Assembly (NCBI GenBank): GCA_031292035.1
Contig: JARLHX010000228.1
Span: 1-53,440, forward strand
Reading direction: 5' to 3'
DNA: 53,440 nt
Source of the DNA: Negativicutes bacterium
Lineage (GTDB): Bacteria; Bacillota_C; Negativicutes; Sporomusales_B; JARLHX01
Positions 15,120 to 24,382 of the stretch are shown piece after piece (the first letter of the stretch is position 1; every line of letters starts with the position of its first letter). The notes beneath the pieces are model-generated. The model was not told the origin of the DNA and did not search any database. It worked only from the letters and a program-made list of their open reading frames with translations. The position numbers and the translations under genes were made by a program.

Positions 15120-16010
15120 ATGGGCACATCAGTTTTGATTCTGCTTGTTCTCGCTGGCCTTGGCTTGGTGTTTGGCTTAATTCTTGCCTTCGCCAATAAA
15201 AAGTTTGCCATCGAGGTCAATCCATTGATTCATATTGTCGAAGACGTGCTGCCCAAGGGGCAGTGCGGAGCGTGCGGCTACGCCGGCTGTATGGCATATG
15301 CCGAGGCAGTGGTGCTGGATCCCAACGTGCCGCCTAACCTATGTATCCCTGGCAAAGAGCCTATCGCCAAGGCTGTGGCTGAGTTGACCGGCAAGGCGGC
15401 GGCGGCAGTCGAGCCGCGCATCGCCCAGGTCAAATGCGCCGGGGCTGAAGGCAAGGCAGTAAAAAGCCATGATTATGTGGGTGTGGAAGACTGTGTTGCC
15501 GCCAATCTGCTGTTTGGTGGGCCGAAGGTTTGTAAATTCGGCTGCCTGGGGCTGGGGACTTGTGTGAAGAACTGTCCGTTCGACGCCATGACAATGAGTC
15601 CGGCGGGACTGCCGGTCATCGACCCTGACAAATGTACCGGCTGCGGCAAGTGTGAGACGGTATGTCCGAAAAAAGTCATCGGCATGATGCCGCTGGACGC
15701 CCATGTGCGGGTAAACTGTAATTCCAAAGACAAGGGACCGGTAGCCCGTAAAGCTTGTACAGCCGCCTGTATCGCCTGTACGCTGTGTATGCGCGAGTGC
15801 CCCTATGGTGCCATCAAGATGGAGAATAACCTGGCGGTGGTCGATTCTAAGGTGTGTGTCGAGCAATGCTCAGATGCCAAGTGCCTGGCTAAGTGCCCCA
15901 CCAAGGCCATTCGTCCGGCGGTGATGGGAATTGTGCCTGGAACCGAGGATCAGGCCAGCGTCGAGGCGGCTTGCCCGTCTTGCGTGAAACCAACAGTAGC
16001 GGCTGGCTAA
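15120..16010 (+). CDS. rnfB: Rnf complex subunit B (multi-iron-sulfur ferredoxin-like)
   Basis: A 296-residue protein. An N-terminal transmembrane helix (about 3-25) is followed by the RnfB four-Cys cluster domain (C49, C52, C57, C75; GQCGACGYAGC), then ferredoxin domains with motifs around CTGCGKCETVCP and CTLCMRECPYGAIKM and additional cysteine groups (CKFGCLGLGTCVKNCP, CVEQCSDAKCLAKCP). RnfB accepts electrons from reduced ferredoxin. It is the last gene of the operon, followed by a strong terminator. The extra C-terminal CPSC near residue 288 is worth noting. Confidence 0.95.
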   Translation: MGTSVLILLVLAGLGLVFGLILAFANKKFAIEVNPLIHIVEDVLPKGQCGACGYAGCMAYAEAVVLDPNVPPNLCIPGKEPIAKAVAELTGKAAAAVEPRIAQVKCAGAEGKAVKSHDYVGVEDCVAANLLFGGPKVCKFGCLGLGTCVKNCPFDAMTMSPAGLPVIDPDKCTGCGKCETVCPKKVIGMMPLDAHVRVNCNSKDKGPVARKACTAACIACTLCMRECPYGAIKMENNLAVVDSKVCVEQCSDAKCLAKCPTKAIRPAVMGIVPGTEDQASVEAACPSCVKPTVAAG

Positions 16011-16023
16011 AATATGTCGATAA

Positions 16024-16057
16024 AAGAGGAGGGGAATATCCCCTCTTCTTTTTTTAT
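16024..16057 (+). terminator. Rho-independent terminator of the rnf operon
   Basis: A 12-bp stem, AAGAGGAGGGGA with TCCCCTCTTCTT (one G-U pair), short ATA loop, then a run of Ts through 16055. Confidence 0.9.
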
Positions 16058-16105
16058 GGCTGTTGCGGCAGTGGGCTTGCCAAATTGTTGCCTACAACTC
16101 GAAAT

Positions 16106-16134
16106 TTGCATACTTTTGCCATTTCCGATAAAAT
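16106..16134 (+). promoter_or_regulatory. Sigma-A promoter of the NusG_II/Gx transporter pair
   Basis: TTGCAT (16106-16111), 17-bp spacer, TAAAAT (16129-16134). It lies about 30 nt before the start codon and downstream of the rnf terminator. Confidence 0.65.
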
Positions 16135-16166
16135 AGAAGAGGACTTCAAAAGCAAGGTGACGGGAT

Positions 16167-16547
16167 ATGCTGTTAACGCGGGCGGACAAACTGTTGATCG
16201 GGTTGTTGATTGTAGCGGCGGTTTTAGGCATTGGGCTGAACCTTGCTGTCCTGTCCGGCGCCGGTGATCAGGAAGCCCAGGTGTATAAAGAGGGCAAACT
16301 CATTCAGGCCATTAAGCTGCGCCCCGGTTATCACGAGGAAGTGAGGCTTGGCGGCGAGGAGCATTTTAACTTGATTGTGGCGGAAAACGGTCGTATCCGG
16401 GTTGCCGAGGCCGACTGCCCTGACCAGATTTGCGTGCGCACCGGCTGGATCAGCATTGCTCCGCAGCAGGTGGTTTGCCTGCCTTATCGGGTTGTTGTCA
16501 AAGTGGTGTCTTCTGGTCTGCCGGATATTGACGATATTACCAAATGA
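16167..16547 (+). CDS. NusG domain II-containing protein
   Basis: A 126-residue protein: an N-terminal signal-anchor helix (about 8-30) followed by a NusG_II beta domain. The line VAEADCPDQICVRTGWIS and QQVVCLPYRVVV is diagnostic. These extracytoplasmic proteins are typically paired with the Gx transporter family gene that follows and are frequent near Rnf and ApbE genes, which fits here. AAGGTGA precedes the ATG. Its stop overlaps an ATG of the next reading frame. Confidence 0.88.
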   Translation: MLLTRADKLLIGLLIVAAVLGIGLNLAVLSGAGDQEAQVYKEGKLIQAIKLRPGYHEEVRLGGEEHFNLIVAENGRIRVAEADCPDQICVRTGWISIAPQQVVCLPYRVVVKVVSSGLPDIDDITK

Positions 16548-16558
16548 AGAGGGCCAAG

Positions 16559-17080
16559 ATGAATACAAGACGGGTTGTGATGCTCGGACTCCTGGTAGCC
16601 ATCGCTGGAGTTCTCCACGCGGTGGAGGGATGGCTGCCGTTGCCGCTTCCGATTCCGGGGGTGAAGCTGGGGCTAGCGAATATAATTTCTTTGCTCACCA
16701 TCAGTATGTTTGGTTGGCGGGACGCTCTTTGTGTCGCCATTCTCAGGGTACTGCTGGGCACATTGCTGGGAGGCGCATTTCTCGGTCCGGCGTTTGCGAT
16801 GAGCATGAGCGGCGCAGTGGTCAGCGCTCTGGCGATGGCCTACGCCTATTATCATTGGCAGCCGCGCTTTTCCCTGGTAGGGATCAGCGTGATTGGCGCA
16901 GTGCTCCACAACCTGGCTCAGATCAGTGTCGCTGCCTTACTGGTAGCCAGCCCCAGTCTTTTCTGGTATTTTCCCTATCTCTTGCTGTTTGCTCTTCCGA
17001 CTGGCGTGGGTACTGGTTTAACCGTGGTTTTCTTCTTGGCCAAAATTCCGGGACTAAGGAAAAAGGAAAAGTTTCGGTAA
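16559..17080 (+). CDS. Gx transporter family membrane protein (formerly heptaprenyl diphosphate synthase component I)
   Basis: A 173-residue, five- to six-helix membrane protein. The conserved opening VAIAGVLHAVEGWLPLPLPI, then GVKLGLANIISL, and LHNLAQISVAALLV identify the Hpre_diP_synt_I/Gx family, now regarded as ECF-type S components rather than prenyl synthases. The ATG at 16559 is preferred (AGAGGG 5 nt upstream) over the ATG at 16544 that overlaps the previous stop. Substrate unknown; a link with flavin or quinone supply to Rnf is speculation. Confidence 0.85.
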   Translation: MNTRRVVMLGLLVAIAGVLHAVEGWLPLPLPIPGVKLGLANIISLLTISMFGWRDALCVAILRVLLGTLLGGAFLGPAFAMSMSGAVVSALAMAYAYYHWQPRFSLVGISVIGAVLHNLAQISVAALLVASPSLFWYFPYLLLFALPTGVGTGLTVVFFLAKIPGLRKKEKFR

Positions 17081-17097
17081 TAAATCCTGGCCCGATG

Positions 17098-17125
17098 CAA
17101 GGAGTTATTTTGTTTGCTGTAGAAA
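17098..17125 (+). promoter_or_regulatory. Weak sigma-H-like promoter before the DUF4321-maf-radC-mre cluster
   Basis: CAAGGAGTT (17098-17106), 12 nt, GTAGAAA (17119-17125). It shows the AGGA and GAA cores at the right distance for sigma-H but deviates at other positions. About 45 nt upstream of the next start. Confidence 0.3.
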
Positions 17126-17168
17126 TGATAACAGCTAAGGTTTTATTCATTGCTGGGAGGTTATACTG

Positions 17169-17438
17169 TTGAGAGGCGGGAGTACAAGAGGTTTTGGAAT
17201 GTTGGCGCTGTTTATGATTACCGGCGCGATCCTGGGCGGTATACTCGGTGAGGTTGTCAGCAGCTCGTCGCTGGGCGGCATGGCCCCTTACCTGGTGAAA
17301 ACCTATCCTATTTTTGACGTACCACCGGTAGTCATCAATCTATATGTAATAAAATTGGTGATCGGCTTTGCCCTTCACCCCAGCATTATCAGTATCGCTG
17401 GCGTCATTGTGGCAGTGTTGTTGTTTCGGCGACTGTAG
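17169..17438 (+). CDS. DUF4321 small membrane protein
   Basis: An 89-residue protein with two hydrophobic segments (about 9-27 and 58-85). GAILGGILGEVV, YPIFDVPPVVINLYVIKLVIGF and the C-terminal LLFRRL match the DUF4321 pattern, a Firmicutes family commonly found just before maf. It uses a TTG start 7 nt after GGGAGG (17156-17161). Function unknown. Confidence 0.8.
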   Translation: MRGGSTRGFGMLALFMITGAILGGILGEVVSSSSLGGMAPYLVKTYPIFDVPPVVINLYVIKLVIGFALHPSIISIAGVIVAVLLFRRL

Positions 17439-17467
17439 GATGCCCGGCATCAGGCGAGGAGGCTGTC

Positions 17468-18040
17468 ATGGCGATTATTTTGGCTTCGGCGTCGCCGCGG
17501 CGACAGGAGCTCTTGCAGCAAATCGGCTGCAAGTTTACTGTGAAGACCAGTGAAATCATTGAGGATAATAGCCTGGCCTTGCCGCCGGCCGAGCTGGCCA
17601 TCTCCCATGCGGCAGCCAAGGCCCAGGATGTGGCGAAAACCGTGGCAACTGATGACATCGTTATCGGTGCCGATACAATTGTTGTCATGGATGGACAGGT
17701 TTACGGCAAACCGGCGGATACGGCTGACGCCCGCCGGATGCTGAGCATGTTGGCAGGAAGATCACATCAGGTGATCACCGGGCTCGCGGTGGTATCTGGC
17801 CATAGGCTATGGAAAGATTGCTGCTCGACTGTGGTGAATTTCCGGGAGCTATCATCACCGGAAATCGAGCGCTATCTGGCCAGCGGCGAACCGATGGATA
17901 AAGCCGGTGCTTATGCTATCCAGGGAGTTGGCGCCCTTTTGGTCGAAGGGATTGACGGCTGCTATGCCAATGTCGTCGGTCTACCGCTGGTGACGCTGGA
18001 CAAGCTGTTGCGTCGGGAGCTGGGAGTGAGTTTGTTGTGA
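17468..18040 (+). CDS. maf: Maf nucleotide pyrophosphatase (dTTP/UTP type)
   Basis: A 190-residue protein of the Maf/YhdE house-cleaning family. It carries the substrate loop ASASPRRQELLQQIG at residues 5-19, the acidic active-site region VIGADTIVVMDGQVYGKP, and GAYAIQGVGALLVEGIDGCY near the C-terminus. It hydrolyses non-canonical or excess nucleoside triphosphates; loss or overexpression affects septation in Bacillus. GAGGAGG precedes the ATG. It overlaps radC by a GTGA junction, in the conserved maf-radC-mreBCD order. Confidence 0.94.
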   Translation: MAIILASASPRRQELLQQIGCKFTVKTSEIIEDNSLALPPAELAISHAAAKAQDVAKTVATDDIVIGADTIVVMDGQVYGKPADTADARRMLSMLAGRSHQVITGLAVVSGHRLWKDCCSTVVNFRELSSPEIERYLASGEPMDKAGAYAIQGVGALLVEGIDGCYANVVGLPLVTLDKLLRRELGVSLL

Positions 18041-18738
18041 AAGCCGATGTGGCTGACAAGCCGCTGATGATCAAGGAGCTACCGGCAGATGAAAGGCCCC
18101 GGGAAAAGCTGTTGGCCAATGGGCCGGCGGTACTGGGGAACGCCGAGTTGATCGCTATTTTGCTCAGAACCGGGAGCCAAAGTGATTCTGCTTTGCGCCT
18201 GGCCGAGCGGCTGCTTGTCAAACACGGCGGTCTGGCGGGGCTAGGCGGCATTTCACCCCAGGAAATCAGCAAAATCAAGGGGATTGGTTCGGCCAAAGCT
18301 GTGGCGATTGCCGCGGCGGTGGAACTTGGCAAACGGCTGAGTCTGATGGCCGGAGCCGAACGAGTGGTGATTCGATCACCACAGGACGCAGCCGAGCTGA
18401 TGATGCCGCGGCTACGGTATGAGACCAAGGAAAAATTTATCGTGATGTTACTTTCTACCAAGAATCATGTCTTAGCTTCACCAACCATTTCGGTAGGGAC
18501 GCTGAATGCTTCCATTGTTCATCCGCGGGAACTCTTTCGGGAAGCCATTACTCATAATGCAGCAGCGGTTATTCTGGTGCATAACCATCCCAGCGGCGAT
18601 CCTTCCCCCAGTCAAGATGACATAGCCTTAACTGCAAAAATAGCTGAAGCCGGCCGCCTGCTTGACATTTCCGTGGTTGATCACGTAATTATCGGTGATG
18701 GCAAGTATGTAAGCCTCAAAGAAAAGGGAATACTATAA
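18037..18738 (+). CDS. radC: RadC family protein (helix-hairpin-helix plus JAB domain)
   Basis: A 233-residue full-length RadC. The UPF0758 N-terminal domain (ADERPREKLLANGPAVLGNAELIAILLRTG) includes a helix-hairpin-helix segment (ISKIKGIGSAKAVAIAAAVELG), followed by the JAB domain with the metal motif HNHPSGDPSPSQDD. The GTG start overlaps the maf stop. Despite the name, a repair role is not established for the family. A truncated, membrane-anchored relative is at 6598-7170. Confidence 0.93.
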   Translation: MKADVADKPLMIKELPADERPREKLLANGPAVLGNAELIAILLRTGSQSDSALRLAERLLVKHGGLAGLGGISPQEISKIKGIGSAKAVAIAAAVELGKRLSLMAGAERVVIRSPQDAAELMMPRLRYETKEKFIVMLLSTKNHVLASPTISVGTLNASIVHPRELFREAITHNAAAVILVHNHPSGDPSPSQDDIALTAKIAEAGRLLDISVVDHVIIGDGKYVSLKEKGIL

Positions 18739-18758
18739 TAGTCGGTTTTTATAGATGA

Positions 18759-19811
<1,053 letters not shown>

Positions 19812-19814
19812 AAA

Positions 19815-19867
19815 AGTGTTTGAAAGTCAGCTGACGCTACTGTGAGCTGATCTTTTACAGCACTTGA
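19815..19867 (+). terminator. Hairpin between mreB and mreC (terminator or processing signal)
   Basis: AAAGTCAGCT (19823-19832) pairs with AGCTGATCTTT (19845-19855, one bulge) and is followed by TTTT; an outer AAGTG/CACTT pairing is possible. It may lower mreCD expression relative to mreB. Confidence 0.45.
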
Positions 19868-19892
19868 ATTCGTACGGAGAGGAGCCGAAATA

Positions 19893-20789
19893 GTGCGATT
19901 CTTTTACAAAAAGGCGGTCATCCTTGCGGTGGCTGTACTAACCGTCTTTTTGCTGGCTACTTCGGCGGCGCGCGGAAAATATCGTTTTGATTTCAGCGAG
20001 CAGATTGTCACCGTAATCTTGGCTCCTGTGGAATACGTCGCCGCTCAAGTCGGCTATGTCGTCCGGCAGGCTGGTACGTCTACCGGCCAAATAGTCAATG
20101 TTTATCGCGATAACCAGGCCCTGCGGGCAGAAAATGAGCAGTTCCGTCAAAACTATACTGAGACAACTGAGTTATTGGCTGAGAACGCCAGGTTGCGGAC
20201 CATGCTTGATTACAAAAAAACGGTGCCGCAGTTTGATTTTGTTACCGCCGCCGTGGTGGCGCGCGACCCGGGTACCTGGACGAGTATTATCGTCATCAAT
20301 CGCGGGACTGCCCAGGGGATTACCAAAGACATGCCGGTTATCACCCCTCAGGGGTTGGTGGGTAACGTCGTTCAGGCTTATAGTAACACAGCCAAGATTC
20401 AGCTGGTTTTAGATCCCCGGAGTGCGGTCGGTGCCATAGTGCAGCGGCCTGAGTCGCGTGTAGCGGCTATTGTGGAAGGAAACGGGACCAAGCCTCTGTC
20501 GCCCCGGATGGTCAATCTAGCGCGAGACGCTGATATTATCAAAGGCGATAAAGTGATCACCTCGGGTTTCGGCGGGATTTATCCCAAGGGATTGTCGGTT
20601 GGCGAGGTGGTTGACGTGGTGAATGAAGAAGGCGGCCTTTTGAAATATGCTGTTTTAAAACCGGCGGTGGATTTTGACCGATTGGAAGAGGTATTTGTCA
20701 TCGTGCGTTCGCGTGAGCCGATGCCTGTTCTTCCGACAGCCCTGCCGCCAGCCGGTCAGCAGTCAGCCCCGATGGGAGTCACGCAATGA
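19893..20789 (+). CDS. mreC: Rod shape-determining protein MreC
   Basis: A 298-residue bitopic membrane protein. One N-terminal helix (about 7-27), a coiled-coil segment (about 75-107, NQALRAENEQFRQNYTETT) and the MreC beta-barrel domain (VVARDPGTWTSIIVINRGTAQGI, then SGFGGIYPKGLSVGEV). The C-terminus is Pro-rich. The start is GTG after GAGAGG. Its last codons overlap mreD (ATGA). MreC activates the RodA-PBP2 complex. Confidence 0.95.
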   Translation: MRFFYKKAVILAVAVLTVFLLATSAARGKYRFDFSEQIVTVILAPVEYVAAQVGYVVRQAGTSTGQIVNVYRDNQALRAENEQFRQNYTETTELLAENARLRTMLDYKKTVPQFDFVTAAVVARDPGTWTSIIVINRGTAQGITKDMPVITPQGLVGNVVQAYSNTAKIQLVLDPRSAVGAIVQRPESRVAAIVEGNGTKPLSPRMVNLARDADIIKGDKVITSGFGGIYPKGLSVGEVVDVVNEEGGLLKYAVLKPAVDFDRLEEVFVIVRSREPMPVLPTALPPAGQQSAPMGVTQ

Positions 20790-21280
20790 GGCCGCTGATC
20801 TGGGGCTTGCTAGCGGTCTTGTTTCTGATTATTCAGGCCACCCTGCTGCCGCTGATAGCCATCAACGGCATTCGCCCTGATCTGCTTCTCCTGGTTGTGG
20901 TCTCTTCGGCGTTATTGCTCGGAAAAGAGCAAGGAGTCGGACTGGGTTTTTTCAGCGGGTTGCTGCAGGATTTGGCCTCTGGTAATATTTTCGGCCTGAA
21001 TGTTCTGGCGAAAATAGTGACAGGGTATCTTGCCGGAGCCATGGAACGCAAGGTGTTTAAAGAGAATATACTGCTGCCGGTGCTGGCGGTGACGTTGGCC
21101 ACGGTCTTTAATAATTTCGTGATGATCCTTACGCTGATCGTTCTTGGCTACAACCCGGACTTGTCGGCGGCCTTGGTGAATATTCTATATCTCGTGATTT
21201 ATAACGCCATTATGGCGATTCCGGTTCATTATTTGGTTTCCTGGATCGCCAGACATTGGATTATTGACCAAAGCAGCTAA
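20786..21280 (+). CDS. mreD: Rod shape-determining protein MreD
   Basis: A 164-residue membrane protein with five to six helices; the pattern NGIRPDLLLLVVVSSALLLGKEQGVGLGFFSGLLQDL is typical of MreD. The start overlaps the mreC stop (ATGA), indicating coupled translation. The next gene, mrdA, follows after 26 nt. Confidence 0.93.
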   Translation: MRPLIWGLLAVLFLIIQATLLPLIAINGIRPDLLLLVVVSSALLLGKEQGVGLGFFSGLLQDLASGNIFGLNVLAKIVTGYLAGAMERKVFKENILLPVLAVTLATVFNNFVMILTLIVLGYNPDLSAALVNILYLVIYNAIMAIPVHYLVSWIARHWIIDQSS

Positions 21281-21306
21281 TAAAGCAGTGAAAGGAGGTT
21301 GTTGTC

Positions 21307-23139
21307 GTGCTGGCCAAACGCCTGGGCCACCGGCTAGATATACTGGGTCTCATCGTCGTCTTTGTATTTATTGCCCTTGTTAGCCGGATGGGCTATTTGC
21401 AGGTAGTACAGGGTAAATACTACGGGCGTCTAGCCGATGGCAACCGCATTAAACTGATTCCGATTATGGCCCCCCGTGGTTCGTTCTATGACCGGAACGG
21501 GGTGGCGCTTGTTTCCAATCGGCCGGGCTTTACTGTTACCTTGGTACCCATTTCGGGCCCGGTTCCAGATGAGGTTATCAATAAATTGGCGGGAATAGTG
21601 GGTGTCAATCCCGCCGACATCAAGGCTAAGGTCAGTCAGCAGGATGGATCGTTCGAGCCTATTCGGGTCAAAACCGATATCGGTCCGGATATCGTGACGA
21701 AAATCGAGGAACGCCGCAGCGAGTTACCTGGCGTCGTCATCGAAATACAGCCCATTCGCAACTACATAAATGGTGAGTTGGGGGCCCATGTTTTCGGCTA
21801 TGTCAGCGAGATCAACGATACCGAGCTGGAAAAGCGGAAGGCAGAGGGTTACCATACCGGGGATATTGTCGGTAAATTCGGGTTGGAACAGGTATATGAC
21901 AAAGATATCCGGGGTACTGACGGCGGTGGCCAGGTCGAGGTGGATGTCAACGGCAGGCCGGTGCAGGTGCTGGGGAAAAGAGAGCCGGTACCAGGCAACA
22001 GTTTGGTGCTGACCATCGATCAACGAATCCAAAAAGCGACCGAGACGGCGATTGATGAGCAACTGAAGTATATTCAGACCAAGCTGGGGAATGTCAACGC
22101 GAAAGCGGCGGCCGCTGTGGTGATGAACCCGAAAACAGGCGAAATTCTGGCAATGGTCAGTCGACCGGCTTTTAACCCCAATTTTTTTGCCGGCGGGATT
22201 TCGTCCAAAGATTGGAAAATTCTTAATGACAACCCCTACCATCCGATGGATAATAAGGCCATTTCTGGGGAATATCCCCCCGGATCGACCTTTAAGATTG
22301 TTACCGGTACCGCAGCGCTGGAACTAGGAAAAGTTACGCCCGAGGAAAAGATACTCGATACCGGCAAGCACTGGCTTATTCCCAAAGGCAATGCTATGAA
22401 CGAGGCCTTGGGCTGGATCAGCTTCAAGGAGGCTCTGTCCAAATCGGATAATGTTTATTTTTATGAGATGGGCAACCGCCTGGGGATCGATAACTTGGAA
22501 AAGTACGCCCGAATGTTCGGGCTGGGCGATTTTACCGGCATCAATCTGCCGGGAGAATCGGATGGTCTGGTGGCCAATCGGCGCTATAAGGAAAAGGTGT
22601 ATGGCGAGGACTGGTACTTGTCAGAGACCTTTGACGCCGCTATCGGTCAGGGATTTCAATTGGTAACGCCGCTTCAGATGGCGATGGTTATGGGGGAAGT
22701 AGCCAACGGCGGCCATCGCTACCGGCCCTATTTGGTGAGTAAAGTCATCTCATCCAGTGGAGCGGCGGTTAGTACCTTCGGGCCGGAGGAAGTGGGCAAT
22801 ATCAAAATCTCGGACCGTACCCTTACCTTGATACGCGAGGCCCTGCATGAAGTGGCTTTGCCTGGGGGAACGGCAGCCTATATTTTTGACGGCTTTCCCA
22901 TCTCGATTGCCGGCAAGACAGGTACGGCGGAAAACTCTCACGGTGACGATCACGGCTTGTTTGTGGCCTACGCTCCCTTCGAAGATCCTCGGGTAGTGGT
23001 GGCTGTGATTGTCGAACAAGGCGGGTTTGGCTCTGACTCAGCGGCGCCAATTGCCCGGAAAATTTTGGAGGCGGCATTCAATGTCAACCAGCCGCCCGCC
23101 GAAAATGCGAAGATTAACCGACCCAAAACAGCTCTTTAG
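21307..23139 (+). CDS. mrdA: Penicillin-binding protein 2 (elongasome transpeptidase)
   Basis: A 610-residue class B PBP. N-terminal membrane helix (about 11-28), dimerisation/pedestal domain with APRGSFYDRNG, then the transpeptidase domain: active-site S327-T-F-K330, the SxN box SDN (about 379-381) and K537-T-G. It crosslinks lateral-wall peptidoglycan with RodA. GTG start 7 nt after AGGAGG. In many Firmicutes minC follows directly; here a terminator (23176-23204) and three unrelated genes intervene. Confidence 0.95.
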   Translation: MLAKRLGHRLDILGLIVVFVFIALVSRMGYLQVVQGKYYGRLADGNRIKLIPIMAPRGSFYDRNGVALVSNRPGFTVTLVPISGPVPDEVINKLAGIVGVNPADIKAKVSQQDGSFEPIRVKTDIGPDIVTKIEERRSELPGVVIEIQPIRNYINGELGAHVFGYVSEINDTELEKRKAEGYHTGDIVGKFGLEQVYDKDIRGTDGGGQVEVDVNGRPVQVLGKREPVPGNSLVLTIDQRIQKATETAIDEQLKYIQTKLGNVNAKAAAAVVMNPKTGEILAMVSRPAFNPNFFAGGISSKDWKILNDNPYHPMDNKAISGEYPPGSTFKIVTGTAALELGKVTPEEKILDTGKHWLIPKGNAMNEALGWISFKEALSKSDNVYFYEMGNRLGIDNLEKYARMFGLGDFTGINLPGESDGLVANRRYKEKVYGEDWYLSETFDAAIGQGFQLVTPLQMAMVMGEVANGGHRYRPYLVSKVISSSGAAVSTFGPEEVGNIKISDRTLTLIREALHEVALPGGTAAYIFDGFPISIAGKTGTAENSHGDDHGLFVAYAPFEDPRVVVAVIVEQGGFGSDSAAPIARKILEAAFNVNQPPAENAKINRPKTAL

Positions 23140-23175
23140 TCGTCGACTTTTGCTTTTGTTTCTGCAATAATAAGA

Positions 23176-23204
23176 AAAACAGCCACTTGGTGGCTGTTTT
23201 TTTG
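23176..23204. terminator. Terminator after mrdA (probably bidirectional)
   Basis: An inverted repeat with AAAAACAGCCAC on the left and GTGGCTGTTTTT on the right, TTG loop, seven Ts on the plus strand and an A-rich left flank that serves the convergent MORN gene. Confidence 0.88.
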
Positions 23205-23227
23205 TTGCTATAGGGTCTTGCTTATCT

Positions 23228-24337
23228 TCATCCGATAAACTGATCGTTTTCCCATTGGCCTTTTTGGATGGTTCCATTGATATAGTAGAGGGTGCCTGAT
23301 CCGTGGAAGCGGTTGTTGACAAATTCGCCTTCGTAGCGGTCGCCGTTTTTGAAGGTATAAACCCCTTTGCCGTTCATTGCGTCGCTCTTATAGTCGCCTT
23401 CGTAGCGATCGCCGTTGGCCCAGGTGTAAATGCCTTTTCCGTTTTGTGTATCATCGGTCCAGTCGCCCTCGTACCGATCGCCGTTGAACCAGGTATAAAC
23501 CCCTTTGCCATTCATGCGATCAGCAGCGAAGTCCCCTTCGTAGCGATTGCCGTTAGGCCAGGTATAAACCCCTTTGCCGGTGCGGATGCCATCAACAAAA
23601 TCGCCTTCATAGTGACTGCCACTGGCCCAGGTGATGGCCCCTTTTCCGGTTCGCCGGCCTTCAATGAAATCACCCTCATAGCGGTCACCGTTAGGCCAGA
23701 TAAATAGTCCCCGGCCGGTCCTTTGGCCATCGACGAAGTCGCCTTCGTAACGATTACCGTTGGCCCAAGTGAAAGAGCCCTTTCCGGATTGGCGGCCATC
23801 GATCAAATCGCCTTGATAACGATTGCCGCTGGGCCAGGTATAAATGCCTTTGCCGGTCCGTTTTCCATCGACAAAATCGCCTTCGTAACGATCCCCGTCA
23901 TTCCAGGTGAAAATACCCTTGCCGGTCCGCTTGTCATCGACCCAGTCCCCGTCATAACGGTCGCCGTTTTTGTAGATATAGACCCCTTTACCACTGCGCA
24001 GACCGTCGACAAAGTTGCCTTCGAAGCGGTTGCCGGTATCCAGGTAGCTTTCAGATCCTAAACCGGATGCTTTGCCCTTGGCCAGCGTTACTTCACCGGT
24101 CTGGTAGAGGGTGCCGGCATCAAACCACTTTAGAACGCCTTTTCCGGTGGCATAACCCTCCGCGTCGACGCCGCCTGACCAGGTAACCGAGTCTCGGTCC
24201 CGGGGGACCGGGTTCCACACTTTATAGCCTTGCTCGGTTGCCAGCCAGGTTTCCTCTGCCGTGACAGTTCCGGGCAGGAGGACAGGGAAGAGGAATAAGA
24301 TCAGGCCTATGAGGATTTGCTGAAAAAATCGGTTCAC
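23228..24337 (-). CDS. Secreted MORN-repeat protein
   Basis: A 369-residue protein. A signal peptide (about residues 1-27, ending VTA-EE) is followed by a short N-terminal region and 11 consecutive 23-residue MORN-type units (residues 104-356) with the core RYEGDFVDGxRTGKGxYTWxNGD, plus degenerate half-units at each end. MORN arrays form long beta-hairpin rods that bind proteins or lipids. The start is GTG with AGGAGGG upstream. No catalytic domain is seen. An envelope-associated scaffold is plausible but unproven. It is co-directional with the upstream oxidoreductase gene (45-nt gap) and lies inside the otherwise conserved mre-mrd-min region. Confidence 0.88.
   Translation of the reverse strand: MNRFFQQILIGLILFLFPVLLPGTVTAEETWLATEQGYKVWNPVPRDRDSVTWSGGVDAEGYATGKGVLKWFDAGTLYQTGEVTLAKGKASGLGSESYLDTGNRFEGNFVDGLRSGKGVYIYKNGDRYDGDWVDDKRTGKGIFTWNDGDRYEGDFVDGKRTGKGIYTWPSGNRYQGDLIDGRQSGKGSFTWANGNRYEGDFVDGQRTGRGLFIWPNGDRYEGDFIEGRRTGKGAITWASGSHYEGDFVDGIRTGKGVYTWPNGNRYEGDFAADRMNGKGVYTWFNGDRYEGDWTDDTQNGKGIYTWANGDRYEGDYKSDAMNGKGVYTFKNGDRYEGEFVNNRFHGSGTLYYINGTIQKGQWENDQFIG
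23270..24028 (-). repeat. Eleven tandem 69-bp coding repeats (MORN array)
   Basis: Exactly 11 units of 69 bp encode the 23-residue MORN modules. Units keep protein identity better than DNA identity, so the array is old. Recombination between units could change the copy number in frame. Confidence 0.9.
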
Positions 24338-24382
24338 GGTATTCCCTCCTGAATCTTGCCTGGGGTTGGCGTATAGCTCCGG

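Noticed and set aside
23270..24028. Regular repeats suggesting a CRISPR array
   Set aside because: The 69-bp units are contiguous coding repeats with no spacers. No CRISPR array or cas gene was seen anywhere in the window.
23303..24061. Repetitive plus-strand frames with periodic sequence across the MORN gene
   Set aside because: They are antisense readings of the 69-bp MORN repeats and only reflect the periodicity of the minus-strand gene.
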